Assembly (NCBI GenBank): GCA_001312325.1
Contig: BBDJ01000024.1
Location: 1 to 64,000 of the forward strand
DNA from: Lysinibacillus pakistanensis
GTDB taxonomy: Bacteria; Bacillota; Bacilli; Bacillales_A; Planococcaceae
Reading direction: 5' to 3'
DNA: 64,000 nt
The stretch's first letter is position 1. Each line of letters opens with the position of its first letter. Of this stretch, positions 21,583 through 30,290 are shown piece by piece. The translations under genes were made by a program, and so were the position numbers. The notes beneath the pieces are model-generated. The model did no database searches and had not been told where the DNA came from. It saw nothing but the letters and a program-made list of their open reading frames with translations.

Positions 21583-21921
21583 ATGCCATTAACTACTGGT
21601 CCAATTGAAAATACAGGAAATCTACCAGCTAATGCCTCTAGCGTTCGTATCAAAGTTCTCAATCTCACTGGAGGTTTACTAACAGGAGTAGTAAGGGTTT
21701 TCAGACTCAACGGCTCAAGACAATTATTATCAACAACTCCTTTTGCTGCTAATGCTAATGCTTCTACTTTTGTAACTCCAAGTGTAAGTGCAGCTCAGTA
21801 TGAAGTTGAAATTGTTCCTAATCAAACAGGCGGATTATACAGCGTTTACGGGCGAACAGCTTCAGGTGTAATCATCGATGCCCAACGATTTGTGAACTCA
21901 GAATTAACTCCGATTCTTTAA
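21583..21921 (+). CDS. Small beta-rich protein of unknown function
   Basis: 112 residues with a strong ribosome binding site (GAGGAGGTG eight to nine bases upstream). There is no signal peptide, transmembrane helix or cysteine. It is rich in Ala, Thr, Val, Asn and Gly, with alternating hydrophobic strands (SSVRIKVLNLTGG, GVVRVFRLNG, YEVEIVPNQTGGLYSVYG). This suggests a compact beta sandwich. Such composition is common in spore-surface and exosporium structural proteins of Bacillaceae, but I see no diagnostic motif, so that is only a suggestion. It is monocistronic, flanked by non-coding DNA and followed by its own terminator. Confidence 0.7.
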   Translation: MPLTTGPIENTGNLPANASSVRIKVLNLTGGLLTGVVRVFRLNGSRQLLSTTPFAANANASTFVTPSVSAAQYEVEIVPNQTGGLYSVYGRTASGVIIDAQRFVNSELTPIL

Positions 21922-21948
21922 TTTTATATACAGATTTTCAAATCGCGG

Positions 21949-21980
21949 AAGCCTTTTACTCAGTTATAAGGCTTTTCGTA
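21949..21980 (+). terminator. Terminator after small beta-rich gene
   Basis: AAGCCTTTTAC pairs with ATAAGGCTT around TCAGTT and is followed by TTCGTATTTT. Confidence 0.6.
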
Positions 21981-22373
21981 TTTTATCAATTCCCTTCCTG
22001 TACAATATATTTCTAATTGTTTATATTGTTTAGTTATCTTCATCAATTTTTCTTCCTTACTCTTCGTCTAAGCCTGAAACAGTTACGCCAAAGTTAGATT
22101 TATTTTCTTGACTCATCTTATTGATGAATTCAGCTAAATACTATTGAAATTTATTTTCTGAAAAACCCACAACACTAACTAATGCATAATGTCCTTTTCA
22201 TCCTTTCCCCTCCGTAACTTTACTAATCCTATCTTTTTTTGTACCATTGTTTTTATTATAACTGGCTGACTTTACCTTTAATCACTATATCCTTAAATTT
22301 CCCCACTTATATCCAATACAACTCGTTTTAATCATCCCAAAAGTATTTTTTTGCCATATTTTCATATTTCTAT
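21981..22373. other. Non-coding stretch before the TerC promoter
   Basis: About 390 bases with dense stops and no ribosome binding site/start pair that I can support. No recognisable element before the promoter at 22374. Confidence 0.5.
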
Positions 22374-22401
22374 TTGCATTTTATTTTAGAAGTGCTATAA
22401 T
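22374..22401 (+). promoter_or_regulatory. Sigma-A-type promoter of the TerC riboswitch transcript
   Basis: TTGCAT (22374-22379), a 16-base spacer and TATAAT (22396-22401). The start site predicted near 22408 leaves about 25 bases before the riboswitch. Confidence 0.7.
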
Positions 22402-22433
22402 TGAATTATAAAGAATTGAATAGCTTTTGACAT

Positions 22434-22613
22434 TATTGTCAAAGGGGAGTAGCTAGCAGATGTGAGTAATCCATCTGATTTCACATTCGTCATTACATGG
22501 TTTTTGGCCATCGGGTGTGAAGGCATATCTTAAATGATAAGATATTTTTTTCTGTATACATACAGTTAATCGCTTAGCAAGACCTTTGCCTATTTTTAGG
22601 CATAGGTCTTTTT
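22434..22613 (+). promoter_or_regulatory. yybP-ykoY manganese riboswitch with terminator
   Basis: The conserved aptamer landmarks are present: GTCAAAGGGGAGTAGC at the 5' side, and GCAAGACCTTTGCC near the 3' side. The expression platform is the hairpin AAGACCTTTGCCT...AGGCATAGGTCTT followed by TTTTC (about 22580-22613); its left arm overlaps the aptamer's 3' strand. The class binds Mn2+ and turns on downstream Mn exporters. It stands about 75 bases before the TerC gene, a known regulon member. Confidence 0.9.
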
Positions 22614-22690
22614 CTTTTGCCTAAAATAGGGAAAGACTAAGTTAAAAGCAGTCATTCACTTCTATTAAAAGTTTAAAGGAGGAAACAAAT

Positions 22691-23452
22691 TTGGAGGCAA
22701 TTTTATTTGAATACGCATGGGTACTCGTTGTATTAATTGTACTAGAGGGTTTATTAGCTGCTGATAACGCTGTCGTAATGGCTGTAATGGTCAAACATTT
22801 ACCAAAGGCTCAGCAACAAAAAGCATTATTATATGGTTTAGTGGGTGCATTTATTTTCCGCTTTGCCGCGCTATTCCTTATCACAACACTCGTTAATTTC
22901 TGGCAAATTCAAGCTATAGGGGCTGCCTATTTATTATTCATGTCTATCAAGCATATTTATGATTCTCGGAAGGCCTCACAAAATCCAGAAGAAATTGAAG
23001 AGCCTAAAAAGAAATCTGGCTTCTGGGTGACTGTAATGAAAGTAGAATTAGCTGATATCGCCTTTGCAGTTGATTCGATTTTAGCAGCAGTTGCTATTGC
23101 AGTAACGTTACCACATATTGGAGATTTTGATATTGGCGGCATTAATGCAGGGCAATTTGCAGTTATGTTCCTAGGAGGAATTATCGGTGTGATTATGATG
23201 CGATTTGCAGCACGTTGGTTTGTGCGTGTGCTCGATAAATTCCCATCCCTTGAAACAGCTGCCTTCCTAATTGTTGGCTGGGTTGGTGTAAAACTAGCCG
23301 TCCTAACATTAGCACATGAAAAACTAGGTGTAATTCCACATGAATTCCCTCACTCCACTTTATGGAAAGTAACTTTCTGGATTGTGTTAGTCGGTATTGC
23401 CCTTGGTGGTTATTTAGTGGGTGTCAAAAATCAAAAGAAAAACACAAAATAA
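22691..23452 (+). CDS. TerC-family membrane protein (YkoY/MeeY-like manganese exporter)
   Basis: 253-residue integral membrane protein of the TerC family. Conserved acidic motifs in helices, EGLLAADNAVVMAVMVKHLP and VELADIAFAVDSILAA, are the metal-binding signatures. There are about seven TM helices and a charged cytoplasmic loop (RKASQNPEEIEEPKKKSG). B. subtilis homologues YkoY (MeeY) and YceF export Mn2+ to metallate secreted enzymes. It starts at TTG 22691 behind AAAGGAGG. The intact frame and the upstream manganese riboswitch support the assignment. Its natural terminator is interrupted by an IS element. Confidence 0.9.
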   Translation: MEAILFEYAWVLVVLIVLEGLLAADNAVVMAVMVKHLPKAQQQKALLYGLVGAFIFRFAALFLITTLVNFWQIQAIGAAYLLFMSIKHIYDSRKASQNPEEIEEPKKKSGFWVTVMKVELADIAFAVDSILAAVAIAVTLPHIGDFDIGGINAGQFAVMFLGGIIGVIMMRFAARWFVRVLDKFPSLETAAFLIVGWVGVKLAVLTLAHEKLGVIPHEFPHSTLWKVTFWIVLVGIALGGYLVGVKNQKKNTK

Positions 23453-23460
23453 AATATTTG

Positions 23461-23475
23461 AAAAAATCACCTAGA
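23461..23475 (+). terminator. Left half of the TerC terminator, split by IS insertion
   Basis: AAAAAATCACCTAGA here and TCTGGGTGATTTTTT at 25189-25203 would pair over 15 bases with one G-T pair around a loop AATAT if the inserted element were removed. This is the expected rho-independent terminator 8 bases after the TerC stop. Confidence 0.8.
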
Positions 23476-23482
23476 AATATTC
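23474..23482. repeat. 9-bp direct repeat, left target-site copy
   Basis: GAAATATTC is repeated exactly at 25182-25190 on the far side of the element. The repeat is itself palindromic, so the exact border could shift by a few bases. Confidence 0.75.
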
Positions 23483-23513
23483 GAGGGCACTGAAAAAGTC
23501 CATTATTTAAATT

Positions 23514-23559
23514 AGGCAGTTGAAAGTTCGATATAATCGAACTTTCAACTGCCTTTTTA
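23514..23559 (+). terminator. Left-end internal terminator hairpin of the IS
   Basis: AGGCAGTTGAAAGTTCGAT pairs perfectly over 19 bases with the arm 23536-23554 and is followed by TTTTTAC. It can block read-through from terC into the transposase gene. Confidence 0.8.
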
Positions 23560-23604
23560 CTTTATAATAATGATATTAAAAGTAAGTATGTAGGTGATAT
23601 CCCG

Positions 23605-25072
23605 ATGATTTCAAACCAAGAATCTCTTCATCTTAGTCCGTTTATGGCCATATATGACATTGTTGTACCGAAGGATAATATGCTTCGGCAAATAAATGAA
23701 CTTGTTGATTTCTCTTTTATTTTGGACGAACTGAAAAACAAATATTGTCTTGATAATGGACGTAATGCGGTACCTCCCATTCGCATGTTTAAATATTTAC
23801 TATTAAAATCAATATTCGATTTATCCGATGTAGATGTGGTAGAACGTTCTAAATATGATATGTCGTTTAAATATTTTTTTAGATATGGCACCAGAAGACT
23901 CTGTCATTAATCCAAGTTCACTAACGAAATTCCGTAAGCTCCGTCTCCAAGATATGAGCTTATTAGATATGCTCATTGGCAAAACTGTAGAGATTGCAAT
24001 AGAGAAAGAAGTCATTAAAAATAAAACAATAATCGTGGACGCCACCCATACAAAAGCACGGTATAATCAAAAATCACCTATAGAATTTTTACAAGAGAAA
24101 TCAAAAAAATGTAAGAAAAGCTGTTTATCAAATCGATGAATCGATGAAAGAGAATTTCCCACCAAAGACAAATTCTAACGAAATAAATGATGAAGTGGAT
24201 TACTGTCGTCAAGTCATCGAGGTAGTTGAATCTCAACCTCAAATTGAGATGATTCCAGCTGTAAAAGAAAAACTAAATGTCCTAAAAGAAGTGGTACAAG
24301 ATTATGAGGAGAAGTTAAGTTATTCGACAGATCCAGATGCACGTATTGGACATAAATCAGCGGATTCTTCTTTCTTTGGTTTTAAAACACATATTGCAAT
24401 GAGTGATGAGCGAATAATAACAGCTGCGATAGTAACTACTGGGGAGAAGAGTGATGGAAAATACCTTCAAGAATTAGTTGAAAAAAAGTAAAGAAACAGG
24501 TATGACCATTGATACAGTCATTGGTGATACAGCCTATTCTGAAAAAGACAATATCCAGTATGCAAAAAAAAGAAGAATTCCAACTTATATCTAAACTAAA
24601 TCCACAAGTCACGCAAGGTGGACGAACAAAAGAAGATGAATTTGAATTTAATAAAGATGCTGGTATGTATGTGTGTAAAGCTGGTCACATGGCGATTCGC
24701 AAAGCACGGACAGGAAAGAAAAATCAAGGACAAAATCAAAAACATACGTATTATTTTGACATCGAAAAATGTAAAATATGTGCTTTCCGCGAAGGTTGTT
24801 ATAAAGAAGGGGCAAAAAGTAAAACATATTCAGTTTCAATCAAATCTACTGAGCATAAGGAACAAGAAGCATTCCAAAACAGTGAAGAGTTTAAGGAGCT
24901 CGCACGTACTCGCTATAAAATAGAGGCGAAAAATAGTGAATTAAAAAATAGACATGGGTATGACACGGCAATAGCTTCGGGTTTATTTGGTATGGAAATA
25001 CAAGGTGCAACCGCCATCTTCGCTGTAAATTTGAAACGAATCATTACACTTTTAAAAGAAAAAAATAGTTAA
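23605..25072 (+). CDS. IS1182-family DDE transposase
   Basis: Starts MISNQESLHLSPFMAIYDIV with the DUF772 N-terminal domain (NAVPPIRMFKYLLLKSIFDL). The DDE catalytic core includes TIIVDATHTKAR and the DARIGHKSADSSFFGFKTHI block. The C-terminal zinc-ribbon-like CKICAFREGCY and RYKIEAKNSELKNRHGYD follow. Frame breaks lie at A/T runs near 23874, 24102, 24481 and 24565, each one base too long. Repaired, it is about 485 residues. If the breaks are real, the element is inactive; the pattern matches the read errors elsewhere. Confidence 0.85.
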
Positions 25073-25080
25073 TGGAGAAT

Positions 25081-25130
25081 AAAAAAGACAACTTCTTGTT
25101 CGAAATGAAACAAGAAGTTGTCTTTTTTTA
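25081..25130. terminator. Right-end terminator hairpin of the IS
   Basis: A 20-bp stem with arms at 25081-25100 and 25109-25128 (core GACAACTTCTTGTT / AACAAGAAGTTGTC) and T-tracts on both strands. It ends the transposase mRNA and shields it from outside transcription. Confidence 0.85.
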
Positions 25131-25181
25131 AAGTTAAACTCTTTCCACAATAAAAAAAACTGTATGTTTTTCAGTGACCTC

Positions 25182-25190
25182 GAAATATTC
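25182..25190. repeat. 9-bp direct repeat, right target-site copy
   Basis: GAAATATTC, identical to 23474-23482. Immediately followed by the right arm of the split terminator. Confidence 0.75.
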
Positions 25191-25386
25191 TGGGTGATTT
25201 TTTAATTGCTCTATATAAAGCATTAGTATCTCAATATGAATTTGATAAAAAATGCTAATTGAGAACAAATATCAATTGAGTTTTGTAGGGATTACTGTGA
25301 AAAATTAAATTTTTGTATGTCTGCCTCTCTTCGCTGTATACTAGAAGCAAGCAGAAGGTATTTACTGCAAAGGGAGGAAAACTTTT

Positions 25387-25896
25387 ATGTTATCTGAAAA
25401 ACTACACACAGCATTAAATGATCAAATGAATTTTGAATTTTACTCCGCACATGCCTATATGGCGATGGCTGCTTACTGTACGGATCAAGATTATGATGGC
25501 TTTGCCAATTTCTTTTTAGTACAGGCGGAGGAGGAACGCTTCCATGCCATGAAATTTTATAATTTCCTAAGTGATATGGGCTACCGTGCAACCATCCAAG
25601 GCTTTGAAAGTCCAGGTAACCATTTCGAATCTATTTTAGATGCCTTCAAAACTGCACTTTCTCATGAAAAAGAAGTGACACGTCGTATTTACAATTTGTC
25701 AGACATCGCTTTAGATGAACGTGAGCATGCGACTATGGCATTCTTAAAATGGTTTATTGATGAGCAAGTAGAGGAAGAATCAACTTTCGACACACTAATT
25801 CGTAAAATTGAACGTATTGAGAACGACTCCAATGCTATCTTTATGCTAGATGCGGAATTAGCTACACGTACATTTACACCTGATGCTGAGGCATAG
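25387..25896 (+). CDS. ftnA: Ferritin
   Basis: 169-residue non-heme ferritin storing iron in a 24-subunit shell. The ferroxidase ligands are visible: Glu in NFEFYSAHAYMAM, Glu and His in AEEERFHAM, Glu in SHEKEV, and Gln/Glu in DEQVEEE. The frame is intact and the ribosome binding site is GGGAGGA just before ATG. Monocistronic with its own terminator. I see no clear Fur or PerR box in the 180 bases upstream. Confidence 0.93.
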   Translation: MLSEKLHTALNDQMNFEFYSAHAYMAMAAYCTDQDYDGFANFFLVQAEEERFHAMKFYNFLSDMGYRATIQGFESPGNHFESILDAFKTALSHEKEVTRRIYNLSDIALDEREHATMAFLKWFIDEQVEEESTFDTLIRKIERIENDSNAIFMLDAELATRTFTPDAEA

Positions 25897-25945
25897 AATT
25901 TCATTTAGCCTATTTTAAATGAAAATTTAATTTGGAAAATGCAAA

Positions 25946-25990
25946 AAGCTACTAAGTTTTTGATGGAAACTTAGTAGCTTACTTTTTTTT
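25946..25990. terminator. Bidirectional terminator
   Basis: AAGCTACTAAGTTT pairs with AAACTTAGTAGCTT and is followed by ACTTTTTTTT. It lies between the convergent ferritin and ankyrin genes. Confidence 0.9.
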
Positions 25991-26015
25991 AATACAGATG
26001 CAATTTTTTTTAGTT

Positions 26016-28092
26016 TTAATAAAAATTGCCATCTGCATAACCAAGAAATCCTACTTCTTCGTTCGGTTTTAATAACAATAGTTGTTCAGTACCCTTTAGG
26101 TAAAATAAGGGCGCATCAAAATTGCTATACGGTTTTCCTAAATCTTTATACCATTTTTCATTCTGTTGTTTAGAATAAAAATCAAACGAAATAAATTCAA
26201 TCGTATCGCTTATACCTATATAAGAACAATAACGCGTCTCTATATCTTTTCCAGTACTATCTTTCAAATAATAAATATTACAGTCTATTTCACCATTTCC
26301 AGTTATGTACTGTTCCCTCTTAACTGGGTTTCCTAGCTTATTAACTACATCTTTTCTCGAAGAACCTAAGGTAATCCCATTTACTAAAAATACATTTTTT
26401 TTGTTTATCGATCTTAATGATAAATTTATCCTGTTCAAATAATTCCACCAATGATTGGTTATGCTTTTCAGCAATCTCCACCGCTGACTCCCCGTTACTA
26501 TTTACACTATTTAGATTTGCCTTATTTTTTTATTAGTACCTCAACAGTATTTTTATCTCCATTCAATATAGCTAAATATAACGGTGTTTGACCTTGCTTA
26601 TTAAGTCCATTTAGATCTGTTCCCTTTTTCATTAGCTCAGACAAGAAAGTCATATCACCTTTTTTTATGATTAAGTAAAACATGGATAGCATTATTTCCA
26701 TTTTCATCAACCTTATTGAGATTTAGTCCTTTATCTATAAATAGTTGAACAATATCTTTATTTTGAGTAAGAATAGCCGTTTCATATGTATTTTGACCCG
26801 CTGCATTCTTTCTATTCAAATCAATGTCCAGGTTCACTAAGTCCTTTAATAATTCTGTATTGTTTAACTGATGTAATAGGGCTACTTGGACTATATTATT
26901 TCCCTCATTGTCCACTTCTTGAGGATTTACTTTAATTTCATTAACAAGATAGTCAATCATATCTCTGTTCCCTATTTTCATTGCATAGTATAGAACCGTG
27001 TGTCCTTGCTCATTTTTTACATTCATATCAACCCCAAATGGATGAAGCTCTTTTAGTATTTCATATTGGTTATTTATGACTGCAATATGTGCAAGTGTAT
27101 TTTTTTTCTTTACCAACCTTTATACTTCCTATTTCTTTATTCATTAATGACATAGCTATTTTTTTATTTGATAATTTTATAGCTTCACTTACAGAATTTT
27201 CACCGTCTTTATTAATAAAAGTAACTTTTGCACCGTTTTTAAGTAAAAATTCTATATTCTTTATATCTTCCATTTTAACGGCCTCAATTAAAGAGTTATT
27301 CTTATCTTTTAATAAAAGATAATTATCCCACGAAAATGTAAACTTGGTGATAAAGCCAAAAACCGCAATACCGATAAGCAATAAAAGACTTATAAACATC
27401 GAGCAATACATAATGACTTTCTTCATTTTTTTTCTTATATATTTTATGCTGACGTTCTTTTTCTGCTAGTTCTTTCTTTTTATGATCTTCAATCTGTTTT
27501 TCATAGAATGTAATATTTTCATTTATTGTTTTATCATTTCTATAATTTGAAAGAACATGATCTTTTTCTCTTTTGCATCGTTTACAGGTTTTCATATCCT
27601 CCAAGTTAAGACGTCCACATATACATAACCATTTATCATTTATTATTTGTGAATAGTATTTTGCATCATTTCCTTCATGTGCTTTAACATAAGATAATTG
27701 CTTGGGGTTGTTAATTTCTTTTAGTTCTACTTCCTCTAGTTCAGTTTCCTTTTTAGACCATGTTGTTTCATCACTAAAGAGTACTTTATGAATGACTATA
27801 TCCATTTTCCTTGTATGACGAAAATTATCTAATGGAATTTTTTCCCCGTTATCAAAAGGCTGGTTGGGCTTTATTGATTCCGTTAACTGCTGTGTGTATT
27901 CAAAGCTATTTGATTCCATCCCTACTGGCTCGCCAAATTGATCATAACAATAGACAGTGGCTTTAAAGCTTTTATACTTTTTTTTCTGAAATATTATTAA
28001 ATCTAAATGAACAATAAACTTTACCTGTTTTTTTTACTTCTATATAACTGATACTCAAGCAATTCAACTGGACAATTTATATCAACTAACAT
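26016..28092 (-). CDS. Zinc-ribbon / transmembrane / ankyrin-repeat protein (reconstructed)
   Basis: Five fragments join into one ~685-residue protein. Order: an N-terminal beta-type domain (MLVDINCPVELLEYQLYRSKKTGK), a zinc ribbon near residue 165 (LCICGRLNLEDMKTCKRCK), a basic coiled stretch, and one TM helix (MYCSMFISLLLLIGIAVFGF). At least seven ankyrin repeats follow (for example NEQGHTVLYYAMKIGNRDMI, NKQGQTPLYLAILNGDKNTV). The C-terminal domain has GITLGSSRKDVVNKLGNPV, like SmpA/OmlA-type folds. The internal ATG at 27426 lacks a ribosome binding site, and shortening the 8-A run there by one fuses both parts. The start 28092 has AGGAGG. Function unknown. Confidence 0.6.
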
Positions 28093-28105
28093 TCTATTCC
28101 TCCTA

Positions 28106-28241
28106 TTAATTCAGCAACTCAAATTCTTCTTCTTGAGGCTTATTAGTATCATTCGCCTTTTTTTCCCCAGTACTTCATAACCTCTATTTCTTCCTTTTGA
28201 GATAAACTAATTATACTTGTTAGTGGTAGTACCAGTTTCAC
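28106..28241 (-). CDS. Small hypothetical protein (~44 residues)
   Basis: GTG 28241 with GGGGG seven bases upstream. Begins VKLVLPLTSIISLSQKEE, then EVMKYWGKKANDTNKPQ and EEEFELLN. One extra A in the 7-A run near 28161 hides the end in raw sequence. It ends 13 bases before the start of the zinc-ribbon/ankyrin gene, suggesting an operon. Could instead be the tail of a longer, lost gene. Confidence 0.4.
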
Positions 28242-28340
28242 CAGAATTCCCCCATATATTGAAAAATAATAAATATTATATACTAATAACCCAATATTTA
28301 CTATACATTTCAGGACCCTTGATTGATTTTGATAAAAAAA

Positions 28341-28372
28341 AAGAAACGCTCAAAAATGAACGTTTCTCTCTT
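28341..28372 (-). terminator. Terminator of the second sigma operon
   Basis: AGAAACG and CGTTTCT pair around CTCAAAAATGAA, with T8 on the minus-strand exit. Confidence 0.75.
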
Positions 28373-28395
28373 TTGAAAATATGGAAATATTACTC

Positions 28396-29695
28396 TTATT
28401 TCAAGGGTATATCTACTTTTTGTGTTCCCTCTAAATAGAGTTCATCTGTAATAAAAGAAAGACGAACTGGATTGGCAACTCCATTTAGATTCAATATTTC
28501 AATTTGCTCAGTCAGATAGTCATTATTACTATTTATATCTTCACTTTCTGCGTCTACATCATAATCATTTGCATCTGTTGCATTCCCATTAAATCCTTTT
28601 ATATAACTTGAGGTTGGTATATTTAATGTCACCATTGGTTTTTCTACTTTAACTTGTAACCCTGGAATAGATGGCTTGGATACCACTTTGTTTTGATTAA
28701 AATCTACATCTATATAATCCTGTTCTTTTCCTACTATCAATACTTTGCCAATAGATAACGTTAACTTCTTGGGCTCTCTAAAGTAATTACTTTGCATATA
28801 GTACGTTGTTCCTTCATCCACTGATCCTGTAGCAACTGTACCTCTATCGATTGCAGACCATTCCTCCCCTTTTTCATCCAAAATACGTATATCATCGAAA
28901 TCAACAATTTTTTCCTCATTATTGGGGTCAAGTGCGATTGTTACACCTGTACGAATTGGTGAAATAGAGACTGACTTTACCGTAATATTCTGTCCTTCGA
29001 AGCTCATTTTCTCATTCAATTCATAGATCTCTGCTTTCGCAATTCCTTTTTTTAAGTGCAAATGGAAACGTAAATTCAGTTTGTTTTTCATCCGCAAATT
29101 GTATATATAATTCAAATTGGGCATTTTCATAATTTATTGGGTCAAAGAATGTAACAATCAGATTGTCTTCAATTTGAAAAACTTTTTCCTCACGATATCG
29201 GTGAAAATCTACTTGGGCATGTACTGCTTCACCGTTTAATCGAAGCTCTATTTTCTCAGTAACTGAATCACTAAGATCCATTGGTGAAGAAATTTTATAG
29301 GGTAAAATCATCCCTGTTTCATCGGCAATTACCCCCTGAAGTGTAAACGATAAGTCATTTTTGGTTTGGGTTTGCCCTAATTCCTCATAATAGTGATGAT
29401 CAAGGATATCAGCAACACCTTTATCATACGTAATCATCTGTACAAGTGGTGCAAGACCTGGAATATTACTAACGACACTAGCAAAAGCGGGAGAAAAACG
29501 GATAGTTCCCACAAAAATCATTAGAAGTGCACAGGTTAGAGCCATGCCTTTCCATATTTGCAGACGTTTGCGGTTTTCTTTTCGATAGCGACGGACACTT
29601 TCCATACGTGCCGCAGCTAGTTGATCATTTGGAACATGAATTTGTGCTAATTCCTGGACAAATGTATCATAGTCATACTTTTCTTCCTTCTTCAT
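28396..29695 (-). CDS. DUF4179-domain anti-sigma factor
   Basis: Membrane regulator paired with the ECF sigma factor. Cytoplasmic N-terminus MKKEEKYDYDTFVQELAQIH, then a TM helix (GMALTCALLMIFVGTIRF). The DUF4179 extracellular domain begins with VVSNIPGLAPLVQMI, and a second C-terminal domain (GQNITVKSVSISPIRTGVTI) follows. An extra base in the 7-T run about 29047 splits it; repaired it is about 432 residues. Start ATG 29695 directly abuts the sigma stop (TAGATG), so translation is coupled. The signal sensed is unknown. Confidence 0.85.
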
Positions 29696-30173
29696 CTACA
29701 ATTCCCCTTTCTCCTGAAAATAAAGTCTTAGCTTTTTTAATGCCGAATGCAATCTAGATTTTACAGTACCTTCTGGTATATTTTGAATGGCAGCAATATC
29801 TTGATTTCTATAGTCATGAAAATATTTTAGAAAAATAAGCTCCTGTTGCTCCTTTGGTAGTTTGGTAATGATATCCGTCATTTCAAAGCGGTCGTGGGTA
29901 TGTACGTTTTCTTCAATCTCAATATCTTCCTGCAAATGAAATCGCATACTTTTATTACGCATATCATGACAAACATTTAGTAAAATTCGAACAAGCCATG
30001 TACCAAAATAAGCTGATTCTTTTAATGTATGTTTCTTTTTTTTAAGCTTCGATAAGTAGCTTCTTGTACAGCCTCAATAGCATCATGCTCATTTTTTTAA
30101 ATAGGCAAAGGCCATACGATACATGGTCTGTTCATATTGTTTAAGTAAATATAAAAAAAGCTTGTTCATCCAT
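29696..30173 (-). CDS. ECF sigma factor (second pair)
   Basis: Sigma-70 family ECF factor. Region 2 reads MDEQAFLYLLKQYEQTMYRMAFAYLKNEHDAIEAVQEA in pieces; region 4 reads ITKLPKEQQELIFLKYFHDY with the HTH QDIAAIQNIPEGTVKSRLH. Repairs: 7 A at 30153-30159, 7 T at 30092-30098 and the T run near 30035. ATG 30173 is preferred over 30169 because only it yields a continuous region 2 after correction, and AAGGAGTG sits eight bases upstream. Length about 158 residues. Operon with the DUF4179 anti-sigma. Confidence 0.8.
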
Positions 30174-30252
30174 CTTTCTCACTCCTTACTACTAATTAGA
30201 CTGTTGAAATGACTATATCGTTCATTTTAATTTTAGATTTCTTCATAAAAAA

Positions 30253-30290
30253 AGAGAAACGTCAAAAATCAACGTTTCCCTTTTTTTCTT
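30253..30290 (-). terminator. Terminator of the ADH operon
   Basis: GGGAAACGTTGATTTTTGACGTTTCTC on the minus strand folds on AAACGT/ACGTTT with T-tract exit. Directly follows the iron alcohol dehydrogenase. Confidence 0.75.

Larger units (their letters stand above)
23483..25181 (+). mobile_element. IS1182-family insertion sequence
   Basis: A 1699-bp element bounded by 15-bp inverted repeats GAGGGCACTGAAAAA (23483-23497) and the complement of GAGGTCACTGAAAAA (25167-25181), one mismatch. It carries one transposase gene and nothing else. Just inside each end is a strong hairpin with a T-tract. Length, ends and transposase fit the IS1182 family. It sits in the loop of the TerC terminator. Confidence 0.9.

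Noticed and set aside
23605..25072. Programmed frameshifting in the transposase
   Set aside because: Breaks occur at four A/T runs, identical in kind to those in unrelated genes, and IS1182 members normally use one frame.
28217..28438. 73-codon plus-strand frame
   Set aside because: Overlaps a minus-strand terminator and the 3' end of the DUF4179 gene; no ribosome binding site.
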